A stretch of 64,000 bases of DNA from an uncultured Porphyromonadaceae bacterium (GTDB taxonomy: Bacteria; Bacteroidota; Bacteroidia; Bacteroidales; Muribaculaceae): contig CAMWVE010000010.1 of NCBI GenBank assembly GCA_947177685.1, positions 1 to 64,000 on the forward strand, written 5' to 3'. Numbering within the stretch: the stretch's first letter is position 1; the number at the start of each line of letters is the position of its first letter. Shown here piece after piece: positions 42,971 to 52,761 of the stretch. The notes under the pieces were generated by a model, which had not been told where the DNA came from, did no database searches, and saw only the letters and a list, made by a program, of their open reading frames with translations. The position numbers were made by a program, and so were the translations under genes.

Positions 42971-44582
42971 TTATCAGCAAAGACTATTCTTCCCCATGGT
43001 GCTCATTTTATGGACATTCGTGGGGGTAGTTTGTTTTTTCCACAACTATAGAACTCAGGAGTTGCGGCAAAAAGGTGTGAAACAACGCCTTGAGATTATC
43101 AATAACCGCATAATCGACCTTTACAACACGCATAACCCTGACCGTGACAAACTTGTGGCAAGTTTCCTTCAGTTCGTCGAAAACTACTACCACAAGACTG
43201 CCTACGATGACATCAGCGTGGCTATCTATGACAACACAACCGGTAACGTTGTGCAACACATAGGCTACGAACTCCCTTCGCCTGAAGTTGAGGGTGATGG
43301 TCGCAAGAATTTTTTCAAGGGTTCTCAGGTCGAGGCGCGTGATTCACTCGGAAACATTGTAGAACTTGACCCTGACAAGGTGTTCTATTATCGTGTGCAC
43401 TTCTCTGATGACGGCAATTATCTGGTTCAGACAGTTGTCCCTTACACCACAGCGCTATCCTATACTCTTGACAACTCAAAGATATTCCTGATTTCAGTGT
43501 TGCTTGCCGGAATTGTGCTGACCATAATGATTTATGTGTTCACACTGCATCTGGCGCGTAACGTGGTCAACCTGCGCACTTTTGTGAAAAACGCCATTGA
43601 CGACACTGCGGACTACAATGAGAATCTGGAGTTCTCGAACGATGAACTCGGCGACATCTCCCGCCAGATAATCAAATTTTATCAGCAACGTTCCAAGGCG
43701 CTGATAAACAGCGAGAAAGAGCACAAAATGGCACTTAAGGTGATTGAGGACAAATGGCGCTCAAAACGTCAGATGACCAATAACATCAACCACGAGCTTA
43801 AGAACCCCCTCGGCATCATCAAGGGCTATATCGACACCATTCTCTCAAACGAGGACATGAGCCCCGAAATGAAACGCCACTTCCTTGTGAAATCACAAAT
43901 TCAGGTAAACCGACTCGTAGAGATGCTCAACGACATCTCTACCATCAACCGTCTTGAGGAAGGCAGCAAAAAGGTTCTCACAGAAATCATCGATTTCCAC
44001 GAGGTTGTATTTACCGTTGCCAATGACCTGACTGAAAGTGGAATGTGCAATCAGATGGAGTTCGTTTACGATGTGCCGCTTGACTGTACCATCCGTGGTA
44101 ACTTCAACCTCCTGACCGCCATGCTGCTTAACCTTGCTAAAAACTCGGTGGCATACAGCGGCGGTACGGAAATGGGTGTCAAACTGGTGTCACGCAGCGA
44201 CAAATTCATGACATTCAGCTTCTATGACAATGGAAAAGGCGTCTCACCCGAACATCTGCCTCACCTGTTTGAATATTTCTATCGAGTTGACAGCGGTCGT
44301 TCCCGTAAATCCGGCGGTACCGGTCTGGGACTCCCCATTGTGAAGAACACCATCATCTCTTTTGGCGGCACAATCTCGGTGCGCAACCGCAAAGGTGGCG
44401 GTCTGGAATATCTTTTCACACTCCCTGCAGTAAACGAGACTGATGAAATGACTGATGAGGAAGGCTCTACCGACTCCGCAGACACTAATGCACCCACTGA
44501 CAATGCTGGGACTGCCAACTCAGAAGGCTCCGCTGATAAAAAAACAGACTCTACCACCGACAATGAACATCCGGTTGAATAA
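42948..44582 (+). CDS. membrane sensor histidine kinase
   Basis: The 544-residue kinase has a membrane helix at about 14-30, a periplasmic sensor domain (about 31-178) and a second helix (about 179-203). A HAMP-like linker follows, then the H box with His282 in NINHELKNPLG. The N box is LLNLAKNSVAYSG and the G boxes are DNGKGVSPEHLPH and GGTGLGLPIVKN. It phosphorylates the response regulator encoded just upstream. The last about 55 residues form an acidic, Thr/Ser/Asp/Asn-rich tail without motifs, an unusual addition after the ATPase domain. Gene order is regulator first, with a 23-base overlap. Confidence 0.92.
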   Translation: MALTKTFNYQQRLFFPMVLILWTFVGVVCFFHNYRTQELRQKGVKQRLEIINNRIIDLYNTHNPDRDKLVASFLQFVENYYHKTAYDDISVAIYDNTTGNVVQHIGYELPSPEVEGDGRKNFFKGSQVEARDSLGNIVELDPDKVFYYRVHFSDDGNYLVQTVVPYTTALSYTLDNSKIFLISVLLAGIVLTIMIYVFTLHLARNVVNLRTFVKNAIDDTADYNENLEFSNDELGDISRQIIKFYQQRSKALINSEKEHKMALKVIEDKWRSKRQMTNNINHELKNPLGIIKGYIDTILSNEDMSPEMKRHFLVKSQIQVNRLVEMLNDISTINRLEEGSKKVLTEIIDFHEVVFTVANDLTESGMCNQMEFVYDVPLDCTIRGNFNLLTAMLLNLAKNSVAYSGGTEMGVKLVSRSDKFMTFSFYDNGKGVSPEHLPHLFEYFYRVDSGRSRKSGGTGLGLPIVKNTIISFGGTISVRNRKGGGLEYLFTLPAVNETDEMTDEEGSTDSADTNAPTDNAGTANSEGSADKKTDSTTDNEHPVE

Positions 44583-44620
44583 ACCGCAGGTGGTGAGCTA
44601 CAACATTAACTATTGAAAAA

Positions 44621-45982
44621 ATGGCACAGAAACCATCCATACCTAAAGGAACGCGCGACTTTTCACCTGCTGAAATGGCGCGTAGAAACTATATCTTCAA
44701 CACCATCCGCGACGTGTTCGCCCTCTACGGATTCCGCCAGATTGAAACACCCGCTATGGAGAACCTCTCTACCCTCATGGGCAAATATGGCGAGGAAGGT
44801 GACAAACTCCTGTTCAAGATTCTTAACTCAGGCGATTTCACGGATAAAGTTGACCCCGAGCTGTGGAACGAACCGGTGAAACTGGCATCGAAAATCTGCG
44901 AAAAAGGGTTGCGCTATGACCTTACCGTGCCCTTCGCACGTTTCGTTGTTCAGCACCGCAACGACATTCAGTTCCCGTTCAAACGCTTTCAGATTCAGCC
45001 TGTGTGGCGAGCTGATCGCCCTCAAAAAGGACGTTATCGCGAATTTTACCAGTGTGACGCCGACATTATCGGTTCTGACTCGCTGGTCAATGAAATAGAA
45101 CTGCTCAAACTGATTGACGAGGTTTTCCACAGACTTGGAATCCGCATAGCAATCAAACTCAACAACCGCAAGGTTCTTGCCGGTATAGCGGAATATATCG
45201 GTGCCCCCGAAAAGATGATTGACATCACTGTTGCCATTGACAAGATTGACAAAATAGGACTTGAAAATGTAAATGCCGAACTGCGCGAACGTGGCTTGAG
45301 CGAGGAATCGATTTCTCTGCTGCAGCCCGTACTCCAGATTTCAGGCGACACTGAAAGCCGCCTCTCCCAACTCGACTCCCTGCTTGAAAATTCCGAAATA
45401 GGCAAACTTGGAATTGCCGAACTGCGTGAGGTTATCGAGGGGGTTAAAGCATTGGGACTCAGATCGGAACTTGACCTTGATGTGTCGCTGGCTCGCGGTT
45501 TGAACTACTACACCGGAACCATCATTGAAGTAAAAGCACTTGACACCCCCATTGGCTCCATCACCGGTGGCGGTCGCTATGATAATCTGACCGGTGTTTT
45601 CGGTCTGACAGGTGTATCAGGCGTAGGCATTTCATTCGGTGCCGACCGCATATATGATGTCATGAACACTCTCGACCTCTATCCGGCTGATACCCTGCGA
45701 AGCTCAAAAGTGATGTTCACCACTTTTGGCAAAGCTGAAGGAGCAGCGGCACTGAGCATGCTCATGAAGATGCGTGAGGCAGGTATTCCCGGCGAGATTT
45801 TCCCCGATGTAGCTAAGATGCAGAAGCAGATGAAATATGCCGATGCCATGGGAATTCCGTTTGTGGCTATCGTAGGTGAATCTGAAATGCAGCAGGGAAA
45901 ACTGATGCTCAAAGATATGACTACCGGCGAACAGCAGTTGCTGACCGTGGAGGAAGCTATCGAGCTCTTGAAGAAAAAATAA
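44621..45982 (+). CDS. hisS: histidyl-tRNA synthetase
   Basis: The 453-residue class II aminoacyl-tRNA synthetase charges tRNA-His. Motif 1 region is [17 protein letters not shown]. Motif 2 is in [20 protein letters not shown], with the conserved arginine. The histidine-specific segments [12 protein letters not shown] (HisA motif) and [15 protein letters not shown], with motif 3 [15 protein letters not shown], are present. The anticodon-binding domain follows from about 360. It lies 38 bases after the histidine kinase gene; no clear promoter was found in between. Confidence 0.96.
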   Translation: MAQKPSIPKGTRDFSPAEMARRNYIFNTIRDVFALYGFRQIETPAMENLSTLMGKYGEEGDKLLFKILNSGDFTDKVDPELWNEPVKLASKICEKGLRYDLTVPFARFVVQHRNDIQFPFKRFQIQPVWRADRPQKGRYREFYQCDADIIGSDSLVNEIELLKLIDEVFHRLGIRIAIKLNNRKVLAGIAEYIGAPEKMIDITVAIDKIDKIGLENVNAELRERGLSEESISLLQPVLQISGDTESRLSQLDSLLENSEIGKLGIAELREVIEGVKALGLRSELDLDVSLARGLNYYTGTIIEVKALDTPIGSITGGGRYDNLTGVFGLTGVSGVGISFGADRIYDVMNTLDLYPADTLRSSKVMFTTFGKAEGAAALSMLMKMREAGIPGEIFPDVAKMQKQMKYADAMGIPFVAIVGESEMQQGKLMLKDMTTGEQQLLTVEEAIELLKKK

Positions 45983-46005
45983 ATTCACACACACTATATA
46001 ATAAG

Positions 46006-46620
46006 ATGAAAAAACAACTTTTTGCCATCATACTCTTCTTTGCCCTGTTCGGAGCCACCGCATCCGCACAGTTCCGCTACGGAGCCGCAGCTGGTGTTGA
46101 CTTCACTACATTGAAATTCAAGCAAGACCTGATAACCATTGACCAGTCAGTGGGTTATGAAGCCGGTATTGAATGTGAGATGATGTTTCCGGGAATTGGC
46201 TTCGGCATTGATTTCGGTTTTATGTATCAGCAGCGTGGAGCAACACTCAATCTTGGAGAAAAAATCATCTGGGCATCGCAAGGCTACGGCAAGGAACGTC
46301 TTTACATGCATGACATAATCATACCCATTGACCTGCGTTTCAAATGGACCCGCATGAACGGTCTGGAAGATTATGTGGCACCCTACGTTTTCGGTGGTCC
46401 CGTAGTTGCCTTCACCGTGGCACACAATCATGTCGAAGCCATGAAATATGCCACCGGTAACCTTGGCGTTCAAGTTGGGTTAGGTGCGGAACTTTACCGG
46501 AATTGGCAGGTACAGGCATCCTACATGTGGGGCATGACCTATTGCACACAGACCAAACTACTCGACAACTTCAGCGCCCGCGACCGCGTGTGGAGCGTCC
46601 GTGTGATACGCTATTTCTGA
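46006..46620 (+). CDS. outer-membrane beta-barrel (porin-family) protein
   Basis: The 204-residue product has a signal peptide (about 1-22, ending ASAQF). Alternating strand sequence typical of the PF13568 / PorT-like barrel group follows, with GVDFTTLKF, GIDFGFMYQQRGATL and a late QVGLGAELYRNWQVQASY, ending in an aromatic (VIRYF). It is probably an eight-stranded barrel with unknown function. It follows hisS by 23 bases. The gap behind it (46621-46733) has a 7-bp hairpin GTTTCCC/GGGAAAC (46632-46638, 46644-46650) without a T-tract, and no gene. Confidence 0.8.
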   Translation: MKKQLFAIILFFALFGATASAQFRYGAAAGVDFTTLKFKQDLITIDQSVGYEAGIECEMMFPGIGFGIDFGFMYQQRGATLNLGEKIIWASQGYGKERLYMHDIIIPIDLRFKWTRMNGLEDYVAPYVFGGPVVAFTVAHNHVEAMKYATGNLGVQVGLGAELYRNWQVQASYMWGMTYCTQTKLLDNFSARDRVWSVRVIRYF

Positions 46621-46733
46621 CCTGTGTAGCAGTTTCCCCGATTGGGAAACAACGGTTCGAGTCAATCGTATCAACCAAATAAGGAACATGGTTGTTTTTA
46701 CTGAAACAACACAACAATTACTCAGTCACCACC

Positions 46734-47177
46734 ATGGATAATCTGAAAGTAAAGATAATTAACAAATCACACCATCCACTGCCTGCCTACGCGACAACGG
46801 AGTCAGCCGGAATGGATGTTCGTGCTTTTCTCTCCCACCCCATTGTTCTGCAACCTCTTGAACGAGTGTTGGTTCCAACCGGTCTCTACCTGCAGTTACC
46901 GGCAGGTTATGAGTGTCAGATACGTCCGCGAAGCGGGCTGGCACTGAAGCATGGCATCACTCTTGCCAATTCACCGGGCACGGTTGACGCTGACTACCGT
47001 GGTGAAGTGGGTGTCATTGTCATCAATTTGTCGAAAGAACCGTTTGTAATCAATGATGGCGAGCGAATCTGCCAGATGGTGATTGCCCCTTACACACATG
47101 TAAAATGGGAAGAGGTCAGCCGCATTGACTCCACCGAGCGTGGCGACGGCGGTTTCGGTCACACCGGTGTTGACTAA
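46734..47177 (+). CDS. dut: deoxyuridine 5'-triphosphate nucleotidohydrolase (dUTPase)
   Basis: The 147-residue trimeric enzyme hydrolyses dUTP to dUMP and pyrophosphate. The family motifs appear in order: SAGMDVRAF (1), [12 protein letters not shown] (2), [17 protein letters not shown] (3), GERICQMVI (4), and the C-terminal [10 protein letters not shown] arm (5). The frame extends upstream to 46692, but the ATG at 46734 gives the standard length. It opens the series dut, TPR protein, DUF4292 and EnvC-like, an order seen in other Bacteroidetes. Confidence 0.95.
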   Translation: MDNLKVKIINKSHHPLPAYATTESAGMDVRAFLSHPIVLQPLERVLVPTGLYLQLPAGYECQIRPRSGLALKHGITLANSPGTVDADYRGEVGVIVINLSKEPFVINDGERICQMVIAPYTHVKWEEVSRIDSTERGDGGFGHTGVD

Positions 47178-47195
47178 CCATAATTCCACACCTTA

Positions 47196-47242
47196 GTGAA
47201 AAAGCTATACAAAATTTGGTGAAAAAGCTATATAAAATATTG
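47196..47242 (+). repeat. 23-base tandem duplication at a gene start
   Basis: GTGAAAAAGCTATACAAAAT begins at 47196 and recurs as GTGAAAAAGCTATATAAAAT at 47219, a period of 23 bases. The first copy encodes only MKKLYKIW before TGA (47220-47222), which overlaps the GTG that starts the TPR protein. Confidence 0.75.
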
Positions 47243-48961
47243 TGTGCAGTAGCAGCGCTCGCATCAGTGAGTGCCTTGATAACCGTGTCTGCCGATGTCA
47301 CCGATGAGCAGAAACGCAAGGCTGACTATCTCTACATGGAAGCACAGACTCAGCAACAGCTTGACAACTATGAACTGAACTACAGGCTGCTGCAACGAGC
47401 CATGGAATTGAATCCGGAAGAAACCAATGCCGGTAACCAGTTTGGACTGCTGAATGTGCTGATAGCAGAAGATTCTGCAACCCGCATGCAGGGGCTCATC
47501 ATGATGGAGGATCATTACAAGGCGCACCCCGATGATTATTACAGCGCCCTGAAACTGGCTTCGGTTCTGTCGCAACTCGGCATGAGAGATGAGGCGATTA
47601 GTGTGTGGGATCAGCTTTACAGCCGCTACCCGCTCAAAGACGATGTGGCTTTGAACTATGCTGAGAACCTGCTGAATTCACATTCTCTTGATGACAATAA
47701 GAAAGCAATACCTATTTTAGACAGACTGGAGACTGCCATTGGCAAATCCATGGCGCTCACCGTAAAAAAAGTGAACGCCTACCTGAGTCTGTCTGACACC
47801 ATCAATGCCATCAAGGAAATCAATGATTACATGGATTCCGCGCCAAAGGATATTATGGGTATGCTGGCTGCCGGCGACATGCGCATGTTGATGGAGCAGC
47901 CTGACAGCGCGTTATATTACTATAACAAAGCCTGTGAAACGGACTCAACAAACGGCATGGCATATTACAAACTGGCAGAATTCTATCGTGAAAGTGGCGA
48001 TTCTCTTGCCTACGACCGTGAAATTTTCCACGCCATACGCATGAACAGCCTTGAGGTTGACACCAAAGTGGAGCTGTTGCGAACCTACATAGTCAATCTC
48101 TTCTCCGACTCTACTCAGGTGCCACGCATCCACTCGCTGTTCGGGGAACTGATCGAGCAGCATCCACATGAAACAGCCATACACAACCTCTATGCCTCAT
48201 ATTTGGTTTCGCAGAATGATTATTGTAAGGCTGCCGAGCAAGTCAGCTATGTGCTCGACATGGATCATGGCACAGCCAATGACTGGATTGGTCTTATAGG
48301 ACTGAGAATGCAATGCGAGGATTACGAACAGGCACTCCGCGATGCCGACCGCGCTGAATCCTACTTCAGCGACGCACCCGGATTGATGTGGTATAAATCA
48401 ATAGTGGAACTGCAGCTTGACAAGCCGCAAGAAGCGCTTAAATCGTTGAAAGTGGCGCTGAGCCAGTCTGACAAGGTTAAGGACGATGAAACCCTGTCGC
48501 GTATGTACACCTCGGCAGGCGACATCTTCCACAAGCTGAATGTCCCTGACAGCACATACTATTATTATGACATGGCGCTCGCCATTTATCCCCGCAATTA
48601 CAACACTCTGAACAACTACGCCTACTTTCTGGCATGCGAAGGAAAAGACCTTGACAAAGCACTGGAAATGAGCGGTAAAGCCATTGCAGCCACGCCCACG
48701 AACCCCACCAATCTCGACACCTACGCATGGGTTCAGTTCAAAATGCACAACTATGCCACAGCTAAAGAATATATTGACAAGGCAATAGAGTTGGAGGAGG
48801 AGCCGTCGGCTGAAATATATCACCATGCAGGCGACATATACTTCTTCAACGGTGAACCTGATGAGGCAGTCAAATTCTGGGAAAAAGCTCTTGAACTTGA
48901 AGATGGCGATAAAGAGCTGCTCCTCAAAAAAATCAAGAACAGGGCTTATTTCTACGAATGA
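47219..48961 (+). CDS. TPR-repeat protein
   Basis: The 580-residue product has a hydrophobic N-terminal signal (about 1-24, ending ITVSA). Multiple tetratricopeptide repeats follow across nearly the whole length, for example YLYMEAQTQQQLDNYELNYR, AYYKLAEFYRESGDSLAYD and NTLNNYAYFLACEGKDLDKA, the last being a strong copy. It is presumably periplasmic or lipid-anchored and mediates protein contacts. A GTG start at 47219 is chosen. It overlaps the stop of a short first copy of the same start (see the 23-base duplication). It overlaps the DUF4292 gene (ATGA). In related genomes this gene precedes DUF4292 and an M23 peptidase; the group may serve the envelope. Confidence 0.82.
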   Translation: MKKLYKILCAVAALASVSALITVSADVTDEQKRKADYLYMEAQTQQQLDNYELNYRLLQRAMELNPEETNAGNQFGLLNVLIAEDSATRMQGLIMMEDHYKAHPDDYYSALKLASVLSQLGMRDEAISVWDQLYSRYPLKDDVALNYAENLLNSHSLDDNKKAIPILDRLETAIGKSMALTVKKVNAYLSLSDTINAIKEINDYMDSAPKDIMGMLAAGDMRMLMEQPDSALYYYNKACETDSTNGMAYYKLAEFYRESGDSLAYDREIFHAIRMNSLEVDTKVELLRTYIVNLFSDSTQVPRIHSLFGELIEQHPHETAIHNLYASYLVSQNDYCKAAEQVSYVLDMDHGTANDWIGLIGLRMQCEDYEQALRDADRAESYFSDAPGLMWYKSIVELQLDKPQEALKSLKVALSQSDKVKDDETLSRMYTSAGDIFHKLNVPDSTYYYYDMALAIYPRNYNTLNNYAYFLACEGKDLDKALEMSGKAIAATPTNPTNLDTYAWVQFKMHNYATAKEYIDKAIELEEEPSAEIYHHAGDIYFFNGEPDEAVKFWEKALELEDGDKELLLKKIKNRAYFYE

Positions 48962-49794
48962 AAATGAAAAAAATCCTCTACACATTTTTTGCGACCGCAA
49001 CGTTGCTGATTGCCCTTTCATCATGTCACGGTTCCCGGACAGCCACCTCAGGTGATGACACGTTATCATCCGGCAGCCGACAGACACCCTTCGACATGGC
49101 AAAGGTGATTGAGTCAGCACCATCAGGCTGGACTACACTGCAGGTTCCGTTGACCATTGAGCTGAATTCACCTGCATCGTTCAAGGCGGGAGCGAAAGCC
49201 TACATGACCCGCGACAGCTCCATCTACTTCTCCTTCACCATATTAGGCATGGAAATGGCAGCTGTTCAAATCACGAATGACTCAATTTTCGGCGTCGACA
49301 AGATGCACAAGCGTTACATTGCAGAAAGTCTGTCATCCATCACTGCCAACTATCCGGTCAGCATTTCCACCCTTCAGTCAATGTTCACCGGTCAGCTGTT
49401 TCTACCGGGCGTCACAAACCTGACGGATAAGAATGTGAAGGAATTCAGGTTAAAATCTTCGGGTGATGGAATGGATGCTGTCCCTGTCAAGCAGTTCGAT
49501 CCGTTCGTGTTATCGTTTCATTTCAGTCCGGATGACATGCTTGAATGTTGTCAGGTAAAATCCGATGACACTTCATTTGCAATCCTCTACTCCGACCCCG
49601 TTGAAACCACGCTCGGAACATTACCGATGAACGAGTCACTGAGTGTAAACCGGAATAAACTTTCAGTGAACGCCACACTCATCTGGAACTGGCGTAAAGT
49701 TAGAATTGACAATCCATCAGACAACAAAAAGATAAAGATTAACCCCACCTATCAGCGTGTCTCGGCATTGCAACTGCTGAAAACATTGATCTGA
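48958..49794 (+). CDS. DUF4292 family lipoprotein
   Basis: The 278-residue product has a lipoprotein signal with cysteine at 23 (ALSSC). A beta-rich domain follows with LNSPASFKAGAKAYMTRDSS and IYFSFTILGMEMAAVQITND, typical of DUF4292, then DSIFGVDKMHKRYI. The fold is thought to resemble LolA-type barrels, but the function is unknown. It is coupled by a four-base overlap to the TPR gene and followed 13 bases later by the EnvC-like gene. Confidence 0.8.
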   Translation: MKMKKILYTFFATATLLIALSSCHGSRTATSGDDTLSSGSRQTPFDMAKVIESAPSGWTTLQVPLTIELNSPASFKAGAKAYMTRDSSIYFSFTILGMEMAAVQITNDSIFGVDKMHKRYIAESLSSITANYPVSISTLQSMFTGQLFLPGVTNLTDKNVKEFRLKSSGDGMDAVPVKQFDPFVLSFHFSPDDMLECCQVKSDDTSFAILYSDPVETTLGTLPMNESLSVNRNKLSVNATLIWNWRKVRIDNPSDNKKIKINPTYQRVSALQLLKTLI

Positions 49795-49807
49795 CACAGC
49801 AATATTA

Positions 49808-51295
49808 ATGAACCGCATTATCTCTCTTATCCTCTTGCTTATCTTGTCACTGTCATCAGGCAGCGACATGTTGATGCATGCAAAAAAACAGACTAAGAAA
49901 AAGGAGACAAAGGAGTCGATAAGCCGGCGGAAGCAACGCAACAAGAAGGAGATAAGCGAAACTAACAAAAAGATTAAGAACAACAGTCGCGAAGTGAAAA
50001 AACAGCTCAACGAGCTCAATCTGATCACTGCCGACATTGAGGAATGTCAAAAGAACATCAACTCCATGACGGCAACCATCCGTCGCATGGACGGTCAGAT
50101 AAACAAGTTGAACGACTCGATAGCCCGACTTGACAATCGCATAACAACCCTGAGCGACAAGTATGCCAAGGCGATTCGCAAAATGCAAACGCTGAACAAC
50201 AATGAAAACACCGAGTTTGCATTCATTTTCTCAGCTAACAGCTTCTCCGAAGCCTACCACCGCCGACAGTCACTTAAGCAGCTCGCCAAATGGCGTCAGA
50301 GAAAATCTGATGAACTGACAAATCTGAAAAGTGAGCTTGACGAGCGCCGGGAGACTCTTGAAAAAAAGAAACAGCAGCGTGTGACCATGGTTGACTCACT
50401 CAACAATGTGCTTGCATCACTCTCAGACAAGCAGACTCAGAGCGACCACCTCGTGTCAATGCTGAAACGCGAAGGAAGCAATCTGCATAACATTCTGGAA
50501 CAAAAGCAGCGTGAAGCCAATGAGCTTGACCGTGAACTCGACAGACTGATTCAGCAAGAGCAAGAAGAGATGAGAAAGGCTGAAGAAGAAAGGAAAAAAG
50601 CCGAAAAAGCGAGACTCGAAAAAGAAGAACGCGAGCGCAAGCTGAAAGAACAACAGGAGCGCGAACGCAAACAGAAAGAAGCTGAACAAAAGAATAAATC
50701 CAAGGGAAAAGGCGACAATAACAAAGCCGGAAAAGATAAGCAAAAGAAAAAACCGGCTCCAAAACCTGAAGCGAAACCGAAACAGCCGAATACGAAACCG
50801 GTGGCTAAAGGTGACGACAAGGTAAAACCTGTTCCGGGAAGAAAACCGGCTGAAAAGCAAAAGCCTACGGTGCAAAATCAAAAGTTCAAGGATTTTGTCA
50901 GTGCCAAAGGATCATTGCCCTACCCTGCCAAAGGAAAGATTGTGAAGCATTTCGGCAGGCAGCAACACCCTGACCTGAAACATGTTGTCACCGACAATCC
51001 CGGCATCGACATAGAAACACGCCCCGGCGCCGATGTCAAGTGCGTATTCAACGGACATGTGTCAGACATATTCCTTTTGCCCGGTTATAACACCATTGTG
51101 ATGATACGCCATGGCAATTATCTGACAATCTATGCCAATCTGGGTAGCATATCCATCAAGAAAGGAGACAAAGTGGTGCAGGGACAGGTAATTGGTAAAG
51201 TCTATAAAGACGCTGACGATAACGACCGCAGCGTGTTGCACTTCGAAGTGCGCAATGAAAGGACAAAAGAAAATCCCGAACTTTGGCTTAAATAG
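49808..51295 (+). CDS. EnvC-like murein hydrolase activator (degenerate LytM/M23 domain)
   Basis: The 495-residue exported protein has a signal peptide (about 1-22), a long coiled coil (about 25-270), and a Lys/Pro/Gln-rich linker (about 280-360). A C-terminal LytM domain follows (about 372-495). Active M23 peptidases use HxxxD and HxH. Here the first His is Asn (NPGIDIETRPG), the YAH position is YANLGS, and HxH is reduced to VLHFEV, so zinc binding is probably lost. That is the pattern of EnvC, which activates amidases at the septum. By analogy it controls cell separation. A flippase gene follows 27 bases later. Confidence 0.87.
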   Translation: MNRIISLILLLILSLSSGSDMLMHAKKQTKKKETKESISRRKQRNKKEISETNKKIKNNSREVKKQLNELNLITADIEECQKNINSMTATIRRMDGQINKLNDSIARLDNRITTLSDKYAKAIRKMQTLNNNENTEFAFIFSANSFSEAYHRRQSLKQLAKWRQRKSDELTNLKSELDERRETLEKKKQQRVTMVDSLNNVLASLSDKQTQSDHLVSMLKREGSNLHNILEQKQREANELDRELDRLIQQEQEEMRKAEEERKKAEKARLEKEERERKLKEQQERERKQKEAEQKNKSKGKGDNNKAGKDKQKKKPAPKPEAKPKQPNTKPVAKGDDKVKPVPGRKPAEKQKPTVQNQKFKDFVSAKGSLPYPAKGKIVKHFGRQQHPDLKHVVTDNPGIDIETRPGADVKCVFNGHVSDIFLLPGYNTIVMIRHGNYLTIYANLGSISIKKGDKVVQGQVIGKVYKDADDNDRSVLHFEVRNERTKENPELWLK

Positions 51296-51322
51296 CGAAC
51301 TCACTGAAAATTAAAGAATAAG

Positions 51323-52753
51323 ATGAAAACCAAACAGGGAAACCTACCTCGCAAGATTTTAAAATCTCTCGGACTTTTCGGGGGAATGCAGGGGGTGCTT
51401 ATTCTCTGTGCGTTAATTAGAGTGAAGCTTATTGCCATTTTCATTGGTTCGGAAGGAGTCGGACTGTTCGGCATATTCAACAACACTGTCGACATGTTCC
51501 GTGAAGTCACTCAGCTTAACATTACTCAGAGCGCCGTGCGTGACGTGGCTCGCAACAGCACCGGCATCAGGCTCGCATCCATAGCTTACATTATCCGGCG
51601 GCTGGTGTGGATACTTGGTGTTGCAGGAGCCATGCTCTTGCTTGTTTGTTCACCGTTCCTGAGCCAATATTGCTTTGAAAGTTCCGAATACACATGGGCA
51701 TTTGCGCTGCTCTCCATAATTATTTTCATGCATGCCATTCAGGCAGGTTATCTCATCATCATGCAGGGAACCGAACGCTATTCCAAACTCGTAAAGGCTC
51801 AGTTGTGGGGCGCAATCATAAGTATAACCATCTGCGCACCAATGTTTTACTTCTGGGGCATAGATAGCGTTATTCCCTCAATGATGGTCTACATGACAGC
51901 CAATCTCGCCACCACCTACCTTTTCCGGGTACATGTGTCCGACCCTAATCCACGTCCCACCCGTTCCGAAGTATTCTCAACCGGCAAAAAATTCACCAAG
52001 TTAGGATTATATCTGACCGTGTCAACTTTCTCAGTGCTGTTGGTTGACTTCATTTTCAAGTCGTGGCTCAATGTCACCGCATCAACAATTATGGTAGGAC
52101 TCTATACCGCCGGATTCACCATTGTTAACCGCTATGTGGGCATGGTGTTCACTGCCATTTCCGTGGAATATTATCCCCGTCTGTCCAAAATTATCCATAA
52201 CAGCGAAGAAGTCTCCACCCATGTTAGTTACGAAATCAAAGTGGCACTTTTTGTGCTGATTCCGCTGATCCTTTTCTTCATACCGCTGGCTCGCTATGCC
52301 GTCATGCTACTCTATTCCGAGGAATTTATCAATATAGTTCCGTTCATTTCGGTGGCTATGATAGGCACACTATTCCGTGCCACTTCGTGGTGCTTCAGCT
52401 ACGTTATTCTTGCCAAGGGCGATGGCAAAACTTTTGTAGTGACCGAGTTTATCAGCTCCGCTTTTTTCCTGATCATCAACATTTTGACATACAAATACTA
52501 CGGAATACGCGGCATGGGTTATGCCTACACGCTCTGGTATTTCCTTTACCTGATTTCCACCTCCGTAGTCTTTTTCAGACGCTACCGCTACAAATTGGAT
52601 CCCAAGGCATTCCGCCTCCTTGCATTCGGCACAGTTGCAGGCACCGCCTCACTGCTCCTTGTTTCATACACCGGATGGATTGCAGGCGTCATATTTGCCA
52701 CAGCCATCTCACTGCCCATGGGACACAAGCTTCTCAAACTCGTAAAGAAATAA
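51323..52753 (+). CDS. polysaccharide flippase (O-antigen translocase / MATE-like)
   Basis: The 476-residue membrane protein has about twelve to fourteen hydrophobic segments. The N-terminal sequence resembles Wzx/MurJ-type oligosaccharide-lipid flippases: GVLILCALIRVKLIAIFIGS, GVGLFGIFNNTVDMFREVTQ, and a late RATSWCFSYVILAKGDGKTF. These move undecaprenyl-linked sugar units across the inner membrane. No glycosyltransferase genes adjoin it, so the substrate (surface polysaccharide or enterobacterial-common-antigen-like glycan) is unknown. It ends nine bases from the stop of the convergent META gene. Confidence 0.88.
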   Translation: MKTKQGNLPRKILKSLGLFGGMQGVLILCALIRVKLIAIFIGSEGVGLFGIFNNTVDMFREVTQLNITQSAVRDVARNSTGIRLASIAYIIRRLVWILGVAGAMLLLVCSPFLSQYCFESSEYTWAFALLSIIIFMHAIQAGYLIIMQGTERYSKLVKAQLWGAIISITICAPMFYFWGIDSVIPSMMVYMTANLATTYLFRVHVSDPNPRPTRSEVFSTGKKFTKLGLYLTVSTFSVLLVDFIFKSWLNVTASTIMVGLYTAGFTIVNRYVGMVFTAISVEYYPRLSKIIHNSEEVSTHVSYEIKVALFVLIPLILFFIPLARYAVMLLYSEEFINIVPFISVAMIGTLFRATSWCFSYVILAKGDGKTFVVTEFISSAFFLIINILTYKYYGIRGMGYAYTLWYFLYLISTSVVFFRRYRYKLDPKAFRLLAFGTVAGTASLLLVSYTGWIAGVIFATAISLPMGHKLLKLVKK

Positions 52754-52761
52754 AAAACAGG

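Noticed and set aside
46632..46650. intrinsic terminator after the barrel gene at 46006-46620
   Set aside because: The 7-bp stem has no T-tract, so it is mentioned only within the gene entry.
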